A DNA stretch of 64,000 nucleotides from Arthrobacter sp. P2b (GTDB lineage Bacteria > Actinomycetota > Actinomycetes > Actinomycetales > Micrococcaceae). The position numbers were made by a program, and so were the translations under genes. The notes under the pieces are model-generated. The model was not told the origin of the DNA. It saw nothing but the letters and a program-made list of their open reading frames with translations, and did not search any database. Where the stretch lies: NCBI RefSeq assembly GCF_900168295.1, contig NZ_FVZL01000015.1:1-64000 (forward strand), written 5' to 3'. Of the stretch, positions 8,388 to 16,434 are shown piece after piece (position 1 is the stretch's first letter; each line of letters begins with the position of its first letter).

Positions 8388-9142
8388 CTGCTGAATGGTC
8401 CCTGAAGGAAGCCGACCTGCGGGCCCTGGCCACCCCGCCTGCCCTGCCCGCTGCGATGCCTGGCGCCGCCTTTGTGGACCCGGCCAGCGCCGACGCCGTC
8501 CGCATCCACCTGGAAAACGTGCTTCCGGCGCTGGATTCCCTGCGCAGCCAGTCCGGCAGGCTCGCCGCCTGGGGCGTGGAGCTGGCCCAGCGCCTGCTCC
8601 GGGGCCAGCGGCTCCTCGCCGCCGGCAACGGCGGTTCGGCTGCCGAGGCGCAGCACCTCACCGCCGAACTGGTGGGCCGGTTCGACGGCGAGCGCGTCCC
8701 GTTCTCCGCGATCTCCCTGCACGCCGAGTCCTCGGCCGTTACCGCAATCGCCAACGATTACGGCTACGACGACGTCTTTGCCCGGCAGGTGCGGGCTCAT
8801 GCCCGCTCCGGGGACGTGCTGATGCTGTTGTCTACCAGCGGCAAGAGCCCCAACCTGCTGCGCGCTGCCGAGGTGGCGTCCCGCCTCAACGTGACCACCT
8901 GGGCACTGACCGGCGCGGGGCCCAACCCGCTGGCCGACGCCTGCGATGAGGCCGTGATGATCGACGCCCTCAACGCCAATGCTCAGGAGGGGCACCTGAT
9001 CGCGCTGCACGCACTGTGCCGTGCCTTTGACATGGAGGTAGGCCGCCGCAGCCCCGGCGTTCCCGCCGGAGTTCCGGCATCGGGAATGCCCAAAGCCGGG
9101 CTGCCGGCAACCGGACTGCCCCAGGGAGGTGGCCGGCCATGA
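8384..9142 (+). CDS. gmhA: SIS-domain sedoheptulose-7-phosphate isomerase (GmhA-like)
   Basis: 252 aa from GTG 8384, which overlaps the previous TGA and follows AAGGAG at 8371-8376; an open frame extends upstream but has no support. SIS features are A80-G-N-G-G-S85, AEAQHLTAEL with H91, and S150-T-S-G-K-S155. It would convert sedoheptulose 7-phosphate into D-glycero-D-manno-heptose 7-phosphate. The last ~30 residues are a Gly/Pro-rich tail (GVPAGVPASGMPKAGLPATG) not found in typical ~195-aa GmhA. N-terminal and C-terminal extensions account for the extra length. Confidence 0.8.
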   Translation: MTAEWSLKEADLRALATPPALPAAMPGAAFVDPASADAVRIHLENVLPALDSLRSQSGRLAAWGVELAQRLLRGQRLLAAGNGGSAAEAQHLTAELVGRFDGERVPFSAISLHAESSAVTAIANDYGYDDVFARQVRAHARSGDVLMLLSTSGKSPNLLRAAEVASRLNVTTWALTGAGPNPLADACDEAVMIDALNANAQEGHLIALHALCRAFDMEVGRRSPGVPAGVPASGMPKAGLPATGLPQGGGRP

Positions 9143-10596
9143 GGATCGTGGTGGTAGGCGACGTCATGCTGGATGTGGACCTCTCCGGGGAGGCCACACG
9201 GCTCAGCCCGGACGCCCCGGTGCCGGTAGTGGATGTCTCGGACGTCCGGCGTCGCGCAGGGGGCGCCGGGCTGGTGGCCCGGATGCTGGCTGAGGACGGC
9301 TGGCCCGTCACGCTGGTGACGGTGCTGGGCGACGACGACGCCGGGCGGCAGCTCCAGGAGCATCTCGCCGGAGTGCGCCTGGTGGCAGGGCCCAGTGGCT
9401 ACCCGTCGCCGGTCAAGACCAGGGTCAGGGCCGGATCCCATCCCGTGGTCCGCTTTGACCAAGGATGCGAAAAGACGCCTGTTCCCGAGGTCAGCCCCGC
9501 CATGCTCCGTGCCGTGGAAGAGGCTGGAGTGATTATCGTCGCCGACTACGGCAGGGGAGTGGCGGCCAACCCCCGGCTGCGGGATCTCCTGGCCCGGCTT
9601 GCCGATGAGGTTCCCATCATCTGGGACCCGCACCCCGCCGGACCGGATCCCGTCCCCGGCGTCGCCGTGGTCACGCCGAACCTGTCCGAAGCCGTTAGGG
9701 CCGCCCAGTCCCGGGCGCCGAAAGATGCTCGGACCGTAACGAACAAGCCCGAAGCACAAAAGGACCAGGCGCACAAGGACCAGGCGCCGCAGGACCAGGC
9801 CGTCGAAGCCGGCCGGATCCTGTTGGACCACTGGCGCAGCAAGGCAGTCCTGGTCACCAAGGGCGAACAGGGCGCAGTCCTGCTGCGGGACAACAATGCA
9901 ACACCACACCCTGTTCCTGCCCCGCGGGTGGAGGCGGGCGATCCGTGCGGTGCCGGCGACCGCCTGGCGGCTGGGCTGGCCGTGCACCTCCTGGCCGGCC
10001 GGTCCCTCGAGGAAGCCGCGGAACTGGCAGTCCACGAGGCAGCGGATTTCCTGGCCGCGGGCGGCGTCTCAGCACTCCCGGACCGCACCAAAGAGCCTGC
10101 CGGCCGGAACAACGAATCCCCGGCGGCAGCCCGGCGCCGCTCCACCGAACCGCTGCTGCTTGCCCGTTCGGTCCGGCAGGGCGGCGGCACGGTGGTGGCC
10201 ACCGGCGGCTGCTTCGACCTGCTGCACGCCGGGCACGTCCGGTCCCTGACCGCGGCCCGCGAGCTGGGGGACTGCCTGATCGTCTGCCTCAACTCGGATG
10301 ATTCGGTGAGGCGGCTCAAGGGCCCCGAACGTCCCATCATCGGCCAGCACGACAGGGCCGAACTGCTGCTCGCCATGGAATGCGTGGACGCGGTGCTGGT
10401 TTTCGACGAAGACACCCCGGAAGCCGCCCTGGAGCGGCTGCGCCCGGACATCTGGGTCAAGGGCGGCGACTACAAAGGTGCCCGGCTGCCCGAAACGGAA
10501 CTCGTGGAAAGCTGGGGCGGCCGCTGCCTCACCGTCCCCTACCACCCGGCACGTTCCACCACCGGACTGGCCGACGCGCTCGCCAAGGTGAGCTGA
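9139..10596 (+). CDS. HldE-like bifunctional heptose-7-P kinase/1-P nucleotidyltransferase, divergent copy
   Basis: 485 aa. The N-terminal PfkB kinase runs from VGDVMLD (7-13) to the catalytic G271-A-G-D274. The usual PGGAAN of HldE reads AGGAGL here. The C-terminal nucleotidyltransferase has GGCFDLLHAGH (H363, H366), LNSDDSVRRLKG and WVKGGDY. A Lys/Asp/Gln-rich linker with repeated KDQA interrupts the kinase near residues 206-222. It overlaps gmhA by four bases. A second, more canonical HldE lies at 12866-14407, so this copy may have a changed sugar preference or may partition activities. Confidence 0.8.
   Translation: MRIVVVGDVMLDVDLSGEATRLSPDAPVPVVDVSDVRRRAGGAGLVARMLAEDGWPVTLVTVLGDDDAGRQLQEHLAGVRLVAGPSGYPSPVKTRVRAGSHPVVRFDQGCEKTPVPEVSPAMLRAVEEAGVIIVADYGRGVAANPRLRDLLARLADEVPIIWDPHPAGPDPVPGVAVVTPNLSEAVRAAQSRAPKDARTVTNKPEAQKDQAHKDQAPQDQAVEAGRILLDHWRSKAVLVTKGEQGAVLLRDNNATPHPVPAPRVEAGDPCGAGDRLAAGLAVHLLAGRSLEEAAELAVHEAADFLAAGGVSALPDRTKEPAGRNNESPAAARRRSTEPLLLARSVRQGGGTVVATGGCFDLLHAGHVRSLTAARELGDCLIVCLNSDDSVRRLKGPERPIIGQHDRAELLLAMECVDAVLVFDEDTPEAALERLRPDIWVKGGDYKGARLPETELVESWGGRCLTVPYHPARSTTGLADALAKVS
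9760..9800 (+). repeat. 15-bp in-frame tandem repeat coding KDQA
   Basis: AAGGACCAGGCGC occurs at 9760-9772 and 9775-9787, with a partial third copy (AGGACCAGGC) at 9791-9800, period 15. It lies within the kinase domain of the HldE-like protein and encodes a charged linker insertion. Confidence 0.8.
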
Positions 10597-10644
10597 CCTT
10601 TTTCCCATCCCGATCGACTTGTATTTCCCATCGAAAGGAACACC

Positions 10645-11346
10645 ATGACTTCAGATTCCACAACACTTGGCCGCGTCCTCGTGACGGGAGGTGCCTCGGG
10701 ACTGGGCGCCGCCGTCGTCGACGCCGTCCTCCAGGCGGGCGGCACTCCGGTGGTGCTGGACCGCGACATCAGCAGCGTGTCTGCCGTGAAGGCTTTTGAA
10801 GTGGACGTTGCCGACCGCCTGGCCGTGGAAAAGGCGGTGCGGGAAGCGGCCGAAACCATGGGTGGCCTGGACGCGGTGGTGACCGCGGCCGGCATCGACC
10901 GGTGCGGCAAGCTCGCCGACGTCGAAGCCACGGAATGGGAAAAGGTCATCGGGGTGAACCTCATGGGCACCGTGTCCGTGGTGCGCGCCGCCCTGCCCTA
11001 CCTCAAGACCAGCCACGGCCGGGTTGTCACCGTAGCCTCCACGCTGGGCAAACGGGCGGTGGCCGACGCAACGGCGTACTGCGCCTCGAAGTTCGGTGTG
11101 GTGGGCTTCAGCCACGCGCTCGCCGCGGAGACCGGCGGCGAAATCGGCGTCACCACCATGATCCCCGGCGGCATGAAGACGCGCTTCTTTGACGATCGCA
11201 CCGAGCAGTACAAGCCGCAGGACGATTCCCGCCTCAACGACCCCGGCAACGTGGCCCAGGCCATCCTGTTCGCGCTGCGGCAGCCCACCGGGTGCGAGGT
11301 CCGCGAGATGCTGATCTGCCACGAGGAAGAGGGCTCCTGGCCCTAA
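10645..11346 (+). CDS. Short-chain dehydrogenase/reductase in heptose operon
   Basis: 233 aa classical SDR. The Rossmann motif is TGGASGLGAA, the cofactor-side NAG motif is varied to TAAGID, and the catalytic Ser (VASTLG) is followed by Y145-C-A-S-K149. GAAAGGAACACC precedes the ATG. The 48-bp gap from the previous gene is the largest within the first part of the operon. Its place between two HldE genes suggests it oxidises or reduces a sugar intermediate; it is not an HldD-type extended SDR, so it would not simply replace the epimerase. Confidence 0.8.
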   Translation: MTSDSTTLGRVLVTGGASGLGAAVVDAVLQAGGTPVVLDRDISSVSAVKAFEVDVADRLAVEKAVREAAETMGGLDAVVTAAGIDRCGKLADVEATEWEKVIGVNLMGTVSVVRAALPYLKTSHGRVVTVASTLGKRAVADATAYCASKFGVVGFSHALAAETGGEIGVTTMIPGGMKTRFFDDRTEQYKPQDDSRLNDPGNVAQAILFALRQPTGCEVREMLICHEEEGSWP

Positions 11347-11387
11347 GCCCGCAAACGGACTAGAACGGAATCGTCGGGAGGAAAACC

Positions 11388-12869
11388 ATGCCTACAACCG
11401 CCACCGAAGTGACCACAAGACGGGACCCAGCAGAAGGCTCCGGCATCACCATCCGCGACCCGCGCACCGGCGAGGTGCTGTGGACCGTACCGGAAGCAGA
11501 ACCCGGTGCGGTGCACCATGCTGTGGAGGTGGCCCGCCGCGCCGCTGGCGAATGGGCCGCCACGGCACCGGCCGAGCGGGGCGCCGCGCTCCGCACAGCG
11601 GCCAAGGCGCTCGAGGCAGCAGCGCAGGAACTGGCGGGGCTCAACGCCAGTGAGACGGGCCGTCCGGTAGGGGAAGCGCTGGCGGGGATCGCCGCCGCTG
11701 TGTCCACTCTTGAGCAGTACGCTGAACTGGGCCCCGTCCACCGCGGCCACAGCCTCCGCGGCAACCGGCTTGCCTCTGACTACACGGTGGCCGAACCGCG
11801 GGGCGTGGCAGTCCTCCTGACTCCGTGGAATGATCCGGTTGCGGTGGCCTGCGGCCTGATAGGCGCGGCACTGGTCACGGGCAACACCGTCATCCACAAA
11901 CCCAGCGAGCGGTGCCCGCGCCTTGGTGAAGCGCTGGGTGAAGTCCTGGCGCCGGCCTTCCCGCCGGGCGTTTTCCTGACCATTTCGGGCGGAGCGGACG
12001 TTGGTGCCCTTCTGTCCGAGGCGGACGTGGATGTGCTGGCGCACGTCGGTTCCAGTGCCTCCGGTGCCAGGATTGCCAGGGCGGGTGCGCTGACGGGTGC
12101 CCACGTCATCCGCGAAAACGGCGGCAACGATCCCCTGCTGGTGGACCGCGACGTGGATCCCGCCTGGGCAGCTGAACAGGCTGCCATCGGCGCCTTCAGC
12201 AACAGCGGGCAGATCTGCACCTCCGTGGAACGGATCTACGTCCACGAGGACATCGCCGCCGAATTCTGCGCCGCCCTTGAAGCCGAAGCGGCAGCGCGGA
12301 ACAGCAACGGATCGGTGGCACCGCTGGTGGACCTGCGCATGCGGGACGAGGTGCACGCCCACGTCACGGCCGCTATCAACCAGGGCGCGCGGGCGGTGGA
12401 GGGTGGTGTCCTGCCGGACGGGCCGGGCTCCTTTTACCCGGCCACGGTGCTGCTCGGCTGCACGGAGGGGATGCAGGTGATGACGGAGGAGACGTTCGGT
12501 CCCGTCGCCCCGGTGCAGGTGGTCGAAACGTTCGACGACGGCCTGCGCCTGGCGTGCAGCGGAAAGTACGGCCTCGCCGCCACAGTCCTGAGCGGCAACA
12601 TTGCCCATATCCAGCAGGCTGTGGCGTCCCTGCCCGTAGGAACGGTCAAGGTCAACGAAGTGTTCGGCGGCGCCCCCGGCGGCGCTGCCCAGCCGCGCGG
12701 CGAGAGCGGCCACGGGTTCGGTTACGGTCCCGAACTGCTGGATGAGTTCAGCCAGGTCAAGGTGGTGCACATCGCCGCGCCGCCCGCCGGTGCCAGACGT
12801 CCCGCCGGACCGGCTACGGAAGAACGGGCCGCTGAAGAACGGGCGATTGAAGGGCAGGACCAGCCATGA
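11388..12869 (+). CDS. NAD(P)-dependent aldehyde dehydrogenase
   Basis: 493 aa. The active-site residues are visible: N148 in TPWND, E243 in VIRENGGNDP and nucleophile C277 in NSGQICTSVERIY. The cofactor loop is GNTVIHKPSERCP and the C-terminal EETFGPVAPVQVVETFDDG is typical. GGGAGGAAAACC precedes ATG 11388, and its stop overlaps the second hldE start. Substrate unknown; in this operon it could oxidise a sugar-derived aldehyde or, with the SDR, turn an alcohol into an acid. The last ~35 residues are Ala/Glu-rich. Confidence 0.88.
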   Translation: MPTTATEVTTRRDPAEGSGITIRDPRTGEVLWTVPEAEPGAVHHAVEVARRAAGEWAATAPAERGAALRTAAKALEAAAQELAGLNASETGRPVGEALAGIAAAVSTLEQYAELGPVHRGHSLRGNRLASDYTVAEPRGVAVLLTPWNDPVAVACGLIGAALVTGNTVIHKPSERCPRLGEALGEVLAPAFPPGVFLTISGGADVGALLSEADVDVLAHVGSSASGARIARAGALTGAHVIRENGGNDPLLVDRDVDPAWAAEQAAIGAFSNSGQICTSVERIYVHEDIAAEFCAALEAEAAARNSNGSVAPLVDLRMRDEVHAHVTAAINQGARAVEGGVLPDGPGSFYPATVLLGCTEGMQVMTEETFGPVAPVQVVETFDDGLRLACSGKYGLAATVLSGNIAHIQQAVASLPVGTVKVNEVFGGAPGGAAQPRGESGHGFGYGPELLDEFSQVKVVHIAAPPAGARRPAGPATEERAAEERAIEGQDQP

Positions 12870-14407
12870 GCATCTCTCCCGACGCCGTGGACCTCTCCAC
12901 CCAGCGGGCCCTGTCCGAGTGGCTGCCCGGACGGCTCGCGGCTGAAGAACCGCGCATCCTGGTGATCGGCGACGTGATGCTGGACGGCTGGTGGAGCGGC
13001 AGCATCGAGCGGCTGTGCCGGGAGGCCCCGGCCCCGGTGGTGGACCTCCAGGCGCGCGACTCCGCGCCCGGCGGCGCCGCCAACACCGCCATGAACCTGG
13101 CCGCTCTGGGAGCCCGGGTTTCCGTGGCCGGGATCATCGGAACGGACGACGCCGGGGTGGACCTGAAGAACCAGCTGGTGGCCGCCGGCATCGACGTCCG
13201 GCACCTGCACTCCCACCCGGACATGGTGACCACCACCAAGACCCGGATCAGCAGCGGCGGACAGGTGATGCTCCGCCTCGACGACTCAGCCAAGACCGTC
13301 CCGGCCGACGCACTTGCCGCGCTCGCCGCCTCGGTGCGTGCCGCCGTCGAACGCCAGGACGCCGTGCTCGTGTGCGACTACGGCACCGGAGTGCTGGCAG
13401 ACCCGGTGCGTGCCGGACTGGTCGAGGCGCTCGCCGCCGCGGAACAGGGGGACCGGGAAACGCGCCGGCAGATGGTGGTGGTCGATGCGCACGACCCCCG
13501 CCCCTGGGCGCCGCTGCATCCGGACCTGGTCACGCCCAACGCGCAGGAAACCGCGCGGCTGCTGGACCGCCGGCTCCCTGACGGCCAGGAACGGGTGGAC
13601 GCCGTGGGCGGGCAAGCGGACGCGCTGCTGGCGGCCACCGGCGCCCGCGCTGTGGTGGTCACGCTGGATCGCGACGGTACAGTGCTCCTGACCCCCGACG
13701 GCGTGCGGCACCGGACGTGGGCGCGGCCTGCTGCCGAGAAGCAGGCATCCGGCGCGGGGGACACGTTCGTGGCGGCACTCACGCTGGCCCGCTCGGCCGG
13801 CCTGCCGCTCACGGCCAGCCTGGACCTGGCGCAGTCCGCAGCGGACGTGGTGGTGCACCAGCCGGGCACATCGGTTTGCAGCACGGAACAGCTCAGCCGC
13901 TATTTGCGGGCATTCGCGGACACGGCGCTGGGCGCGGACGAACTGGAACGCCAGCTCACGGTGCACAGGGCACAGGGCCAGCAGATCGTCCTCACCAACG
14001 GCTGCTTCGACGTACTGCACAGCGGCCACACCCGCTACCTCAACCAGGCCAAGCAGCTGGGCGACATCCTGGTGGTGGCCCTCAACAGCGACGATTCCGT
14101 CCGCCGGCTCAAGGGCGCGGGCCGACCCATCAACGGCGTCGCCGACCGGGCAGCCGTGGTGGCCGCCCTCAGCTGCGTGGACTACGTGACGGTCTTCGAT
14201 ACCCCCACCGCTGCGCCGCTGATCAAGCAGCTCCGGCCCGAGGTCTACGCCAAGGGCGGGGACTACACCCCCGAGATGCTGGCCGAGACCCCGGCGGTGG
14301 AGGAGTACGGCGGCCGGGTGGCAATCCTGGACTACGTGGCGGAGCGCTCCACCACCGCCGTAGTGAAGCGCATCCGCGAAGGCGAAGGAGCGGTGCCTAC
14401 CAACTAG
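12866..14407 (+). CDS. hldE: HldE: bifunctional heptose-7-phosphate kinase / heptose-1-phosphate adenylyltransferase
   Basis: 513 aa. The kinase half has VIGDVMLDGWW, the signature APGGAANTAMNLAALGA and the catalytic G296-A-G-D299. The adenylyltransferase half has NGCFDVLHSGH (H385, H388), LNSDDSVRRLKG and YAKGGDYTPE, and ends at AERSTTAVVKRI. This is full length and canonical for HldE, which makes heptose 1,7-bisphosphate and later ADP-heptose; the GmhB-like phosphatase acts between the two steps. It starts inside the aldehyde dehydrogenase stop (ATGA). Confidence 0.88.
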   Translation: MSISPDAVDLSTQRALSEWLPGRLAAEEPRILVIGDVMLDGWWSGSIERLCREAPAPVVDLQARDSAPGGAANTAMNLAALGARVSVAGIIGTDDAGVDLKNQLVAAGIDVRHLHSHPDMVTTTKTRISSGGQVMLRLDDSAKTVPADALAALAASVRAAVERQDAVLVCDYGTGVLADPVRAGLVEALAAAEQGDRETRRQMVVVDAHDPRPWAPLHPDLVTPNAQETARLLDRRLPDGQERVDAVGGQADALLAATGARAVVVTLDRDGTVLLTPDGVRHRTWARPAAEKQASGAGDTFVAALTLARSAGLPLTASLDLAQSAADVVVHQPGTSVCSTEQLSRYLRAFADTALGADELERQLTVHRAQGQQIVLTNGCFDVLHSGHTRYLNQAKQLGDILVVALNSDDSVRRLKGAGRPINGVADRAAVVAALSCVDYVTVFDTPTAAPLIKQLRPEVYAKGGDYTPEMLAETPAVEEYGGRVAILDYVAERSTTAVVKRIREGEGAVPTN

Positions 14408-14439
14408 GGTTGAAGCATGACTGAAGCGGGGCACGGGTA

Positions 14440-15360
14440 ATGGCGAAACGCGGAAGGTCAGGAGGCCGGGGCGGCCGTTCGACGGCGGGAGTCGTGGACG
14501 TGCCGAAGGGAACCAGGCCGGACGGTCCCGTGGAGGGCGTGTATTACATCGACACCGGTGACTGCGAGCTGATCGCGGACCAGGACAACTCCACCGGCTG
14601 GCTCCTGAAGATCAACGGCGTCATGAGCTCGCACATCGACCTCGCGGACCCGCTGTTCCTGGACTTCGAGTACATGCGCTGGATGGCGGCGCTCATCGAG
14701 TCGCGCTGGCCGCCGTCGTCCGCTTCTCCTGCCGGGCCCCCGCGGCTGCGCGGCCTCCACCTGGGCGGCGGCGCCTGCTCCCTGGCGCGCTACTTTGCCG
14801 CCGTCTACCCGGACGCGCGGCAGGTGGTGGTGGAGCTCGACGGGAAGCTCGCGGAATACGTGCGCGGCTGGTTCGACCTGCCCAAAGCGCCCCTGCTGCG
14901 GCTGCGGGTGGGGGAGGCGCGTGAGGTGACGGAGTCCCTTACGGCGGACACCCGGGACTTCATCATCCGGGACGTCTTTGCCGGCGCCCTGACCCCGCGC
15001 TCCCTGACCACCGCGGAATTCAACCAGCATGTGCGGCGGGTCCTGGCTCCGGGCGGGCTCTATGTGGTGAACTCCGGCGATGCGCCGGACCTGAAGAACG
15101 CCCGGGAGGACGCCGCCACCATCGCGGCCGCGTTCGAACACACCGTGATCATCGCGGACCCCGCCATGCTGAAGGGCCGGCGCTACGGAAACATGGTGAT
15201 GGCCGGCAGCGACGTTCCCTTCGGGGACGACCCCCAGCTTGCCCGCCGGCTCCTCGGCGGCGCCGTTCCCGCGCACCTGTGGAACGACGCCCAGGTCCGC
15301 GCCTTCGCCGCCGGATCCCCGGTCCGCCACGATCCCGCAGCACCATCGATTGCTCCATAA
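14440..15360 (+). CDS. Spermidine-synthase-like methyltransferase-fold protein
   Basis: 306 aa. The central part has a Rossmann-like methyltransferase fold: LHLGGGACSLARYFAAVYP, then VVELDGKLAEYVRGWF, DFIIRDVFAGALTPRSL and VLAPGGLYVVNSGD. Proteins of this type are annotated as spermidine synthase or fused MFS/spermidine synthase; here there is no transporter domain and aminopropyltransferase activity is unproven. The N-terminus is basic and Gly/Arg-rich. It is the last gene of the run, 32 bp after hldE. Its final codons and stop (Ala-Pro-stop) come from the arm of the palindromic element at 15344-15405. Confidence 0.75.
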   Translation: MAKRGRSGGRGGRSTAGVVDVPKGTRPDGPVEGVYYIDTGDCELIADQDNSTGWLLKINGVMSSHIDLADPLFLDFEYMRWMAALIESRWPPSSASPAGPPRLRGLHLGGGACSLARYFAAVYPDARQVVVELDGKLAEYVRGWFDLPKAPLLRLRVGEAREVTESLTADTRDFIIRDVFAGALTPRSLTTAEFNQHVRRVLAPGGLYVVNSGDAPDLKNAREDAATIAAAFEHTVIIADPAMLKGRRYGNMVMAGSDVPFGDDPQLARRLLGGAVPAHLWNDAQVRAFAAGSPVRHDPAAPSIAP

Positions 15361-15405
15361 ACGCCGTTTTCGAGCCCCAAAAAGGCCGTTATGGAGCACT
15401 CGATG
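15344..15405. repeat. Palindromic element, copy A (stem-loop with GAGCCCC loop)
   Basis: The outer arms CATCGA (15344-15349) and TCGATG (15400-15405) pair; inner arms TGCTCCATAA (15351-15360) and TTATGGAGCA (15389-15398) pair perfectly. A further stem (GCC/GGC and TTTT/AAAA) closes on CGAGCCCC. It lies in the convergent junction of the spermidine-synthase-like gene and the LysR gene and contains both stop codons. A second copy with compensatory changes is at 27048-27109. It probably acts as a two-way terminator or is a REP-like mobile palindrome. Confidence 0.85.
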
Positions 15406-16306
15406 AGGTTTTGCCCCTCCCCATAAGCGCTTCGTGGTGGGCTGCCATCTGTTCCCGCAGCGCCCCCACCACCGCCGCGACGGCCGGGCGCCGCAGTGAA
15501 TCCGGCCGGAGCACCATCCAGTAGGGAAGCAGTTCGGCGATCTCGGTGGGCAGCAGCCGGACCAGGTCATCGTGGAGGTCGCCCATGAAGCAGGGCAGGA
15601 AGCCGATACCCGCACCGGCCCGGGTTGCCTCCACGTGGACAAAGACGTTGGTGGACGTCAGCCCGTCCCGCATTGCAGGCACCAGCCGCCGGGGCGCATC
15701 GAGGTCGTCCACCTGCAGCATCGAGTCCACGAAGTACACCAGCGGGTGCTCATTGAGTTCGGCCACCGTTGCCGGGGTACCGTGCTCGGCCAGGTAGGAC
15801 CGCGACGCGTACATGCCCAGCATGTAGTCGCCCAGCCGGACGGCCTCGGCGCGGTGCACCTGCGGTTCGCCCACCACCACCTCGATGTCCAGTCCGGAAC
15901 GCTGCTGCAGTGCCCGCCGGGTCATGGTCACCACTTCCACGCTCAGTCCCGGGTGCTCACGCCGCAGCCGGGCCACCGCCGGGGCGGCGATGTAGGCGCT
16001 GAAGCCGTCCGTCGCCGTCATGCGCACGACGCCGGCAATGGGGTCGGGTGCCTTGCCCGCCGGTCCCAGCGTGCCCAGCACCTCCTCCACCTGCTCGGCA
16101 ACACGCACGGCCTGTTCGCCCAGTTCCGTCAGTTCCCAGCCGCCCGTTGCCCGGGCCAGGACCCGACCGCCCAGCGCCTTCTCCAGCGCGGCGATCCGGC
16201 GGGAAACGGTGGTGTGGTTCAGGCCCAAAGCCTGGGCCGCCGTCGTAAATTTGGCGGAGCGGGAGACTGCGAGCAGCACCAGCAGGTCATCCGGGTTGGT
16301 GTTCAT
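15389..16306 (-). CDS. LysR-family transcriptional regulator
   Basis: 305 aa from ATG 16306 (MNTNPDDLLVLLAV), placed by comparison with the usual short lead before the LysR helix-turn-helix; upstream ATGs at 16345 and 16369 lack ribosome sites. The HTH is AKFTTAAQALGLNHTTVSRR (starting near residue 18), followed by IAALEKALGGRVLARATGGW. The rest is a substrate-binding-like effector domain. It is divergent from the MHS-family transporter at 16435 and likely regulates it. The stop codon lies in the palindrome shared with the convergent gene. Confidence 0.88.
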   Translation of the reverse strand: MNTNPDDLLVLLAVSRSAKFTTAAQALGLNHTTVSRRIAALEKALGGRVLARATGGWELTELGEQAVRVAEQVEEVLGTLGPAGKAPDPIAGVVRMTATDGFSAYIAAPAVARLRREHPGLSVEVVTMTRRALQQRSGLDIEVVVGEPQVHRAEAVRLGDYMLGMYASRSYLAEHGTPATVAELNEHPLVYFVDSMLQVDDLDAPRRLVPAMRDGLTSTNVFVHVEATRAGAGIGFLPCFMGDLHDDLVRLLPTEIAELLPYWMVLRPDSLRRPAVAAVVGALREQMAAHHEALMGRGKTSSSAP

Positions 16307-16388
16307 ATCTGCAATTCTGCACACGTTTGGTGCCGGTTTGGTCATTGAAGCCGCAGGTTTGTGCAGCAATACTCAGGGTAGTCGTCAG

Positions 16389-16405
16389 TGCTGTGGATCA
16401 CAGCA
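16389..16405. promoter_or_regulatory. TGCTGTG-GAT-CACAGCA operator-like palindrome
   Basis: A perfect 7-bp inverted repeat with a 3-base centre, 30 bases before the transporter GTG (16435) and about 83 bases from the LysR start. It includes a T-N11-A pattern typical of LysR boxes, so it is a good candidate operator for the adjacent regulator. Confidence 0.6.
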
Positions 16406-16434
16406 CGTGTCAATGTGGACACCAAGGAGAAACA

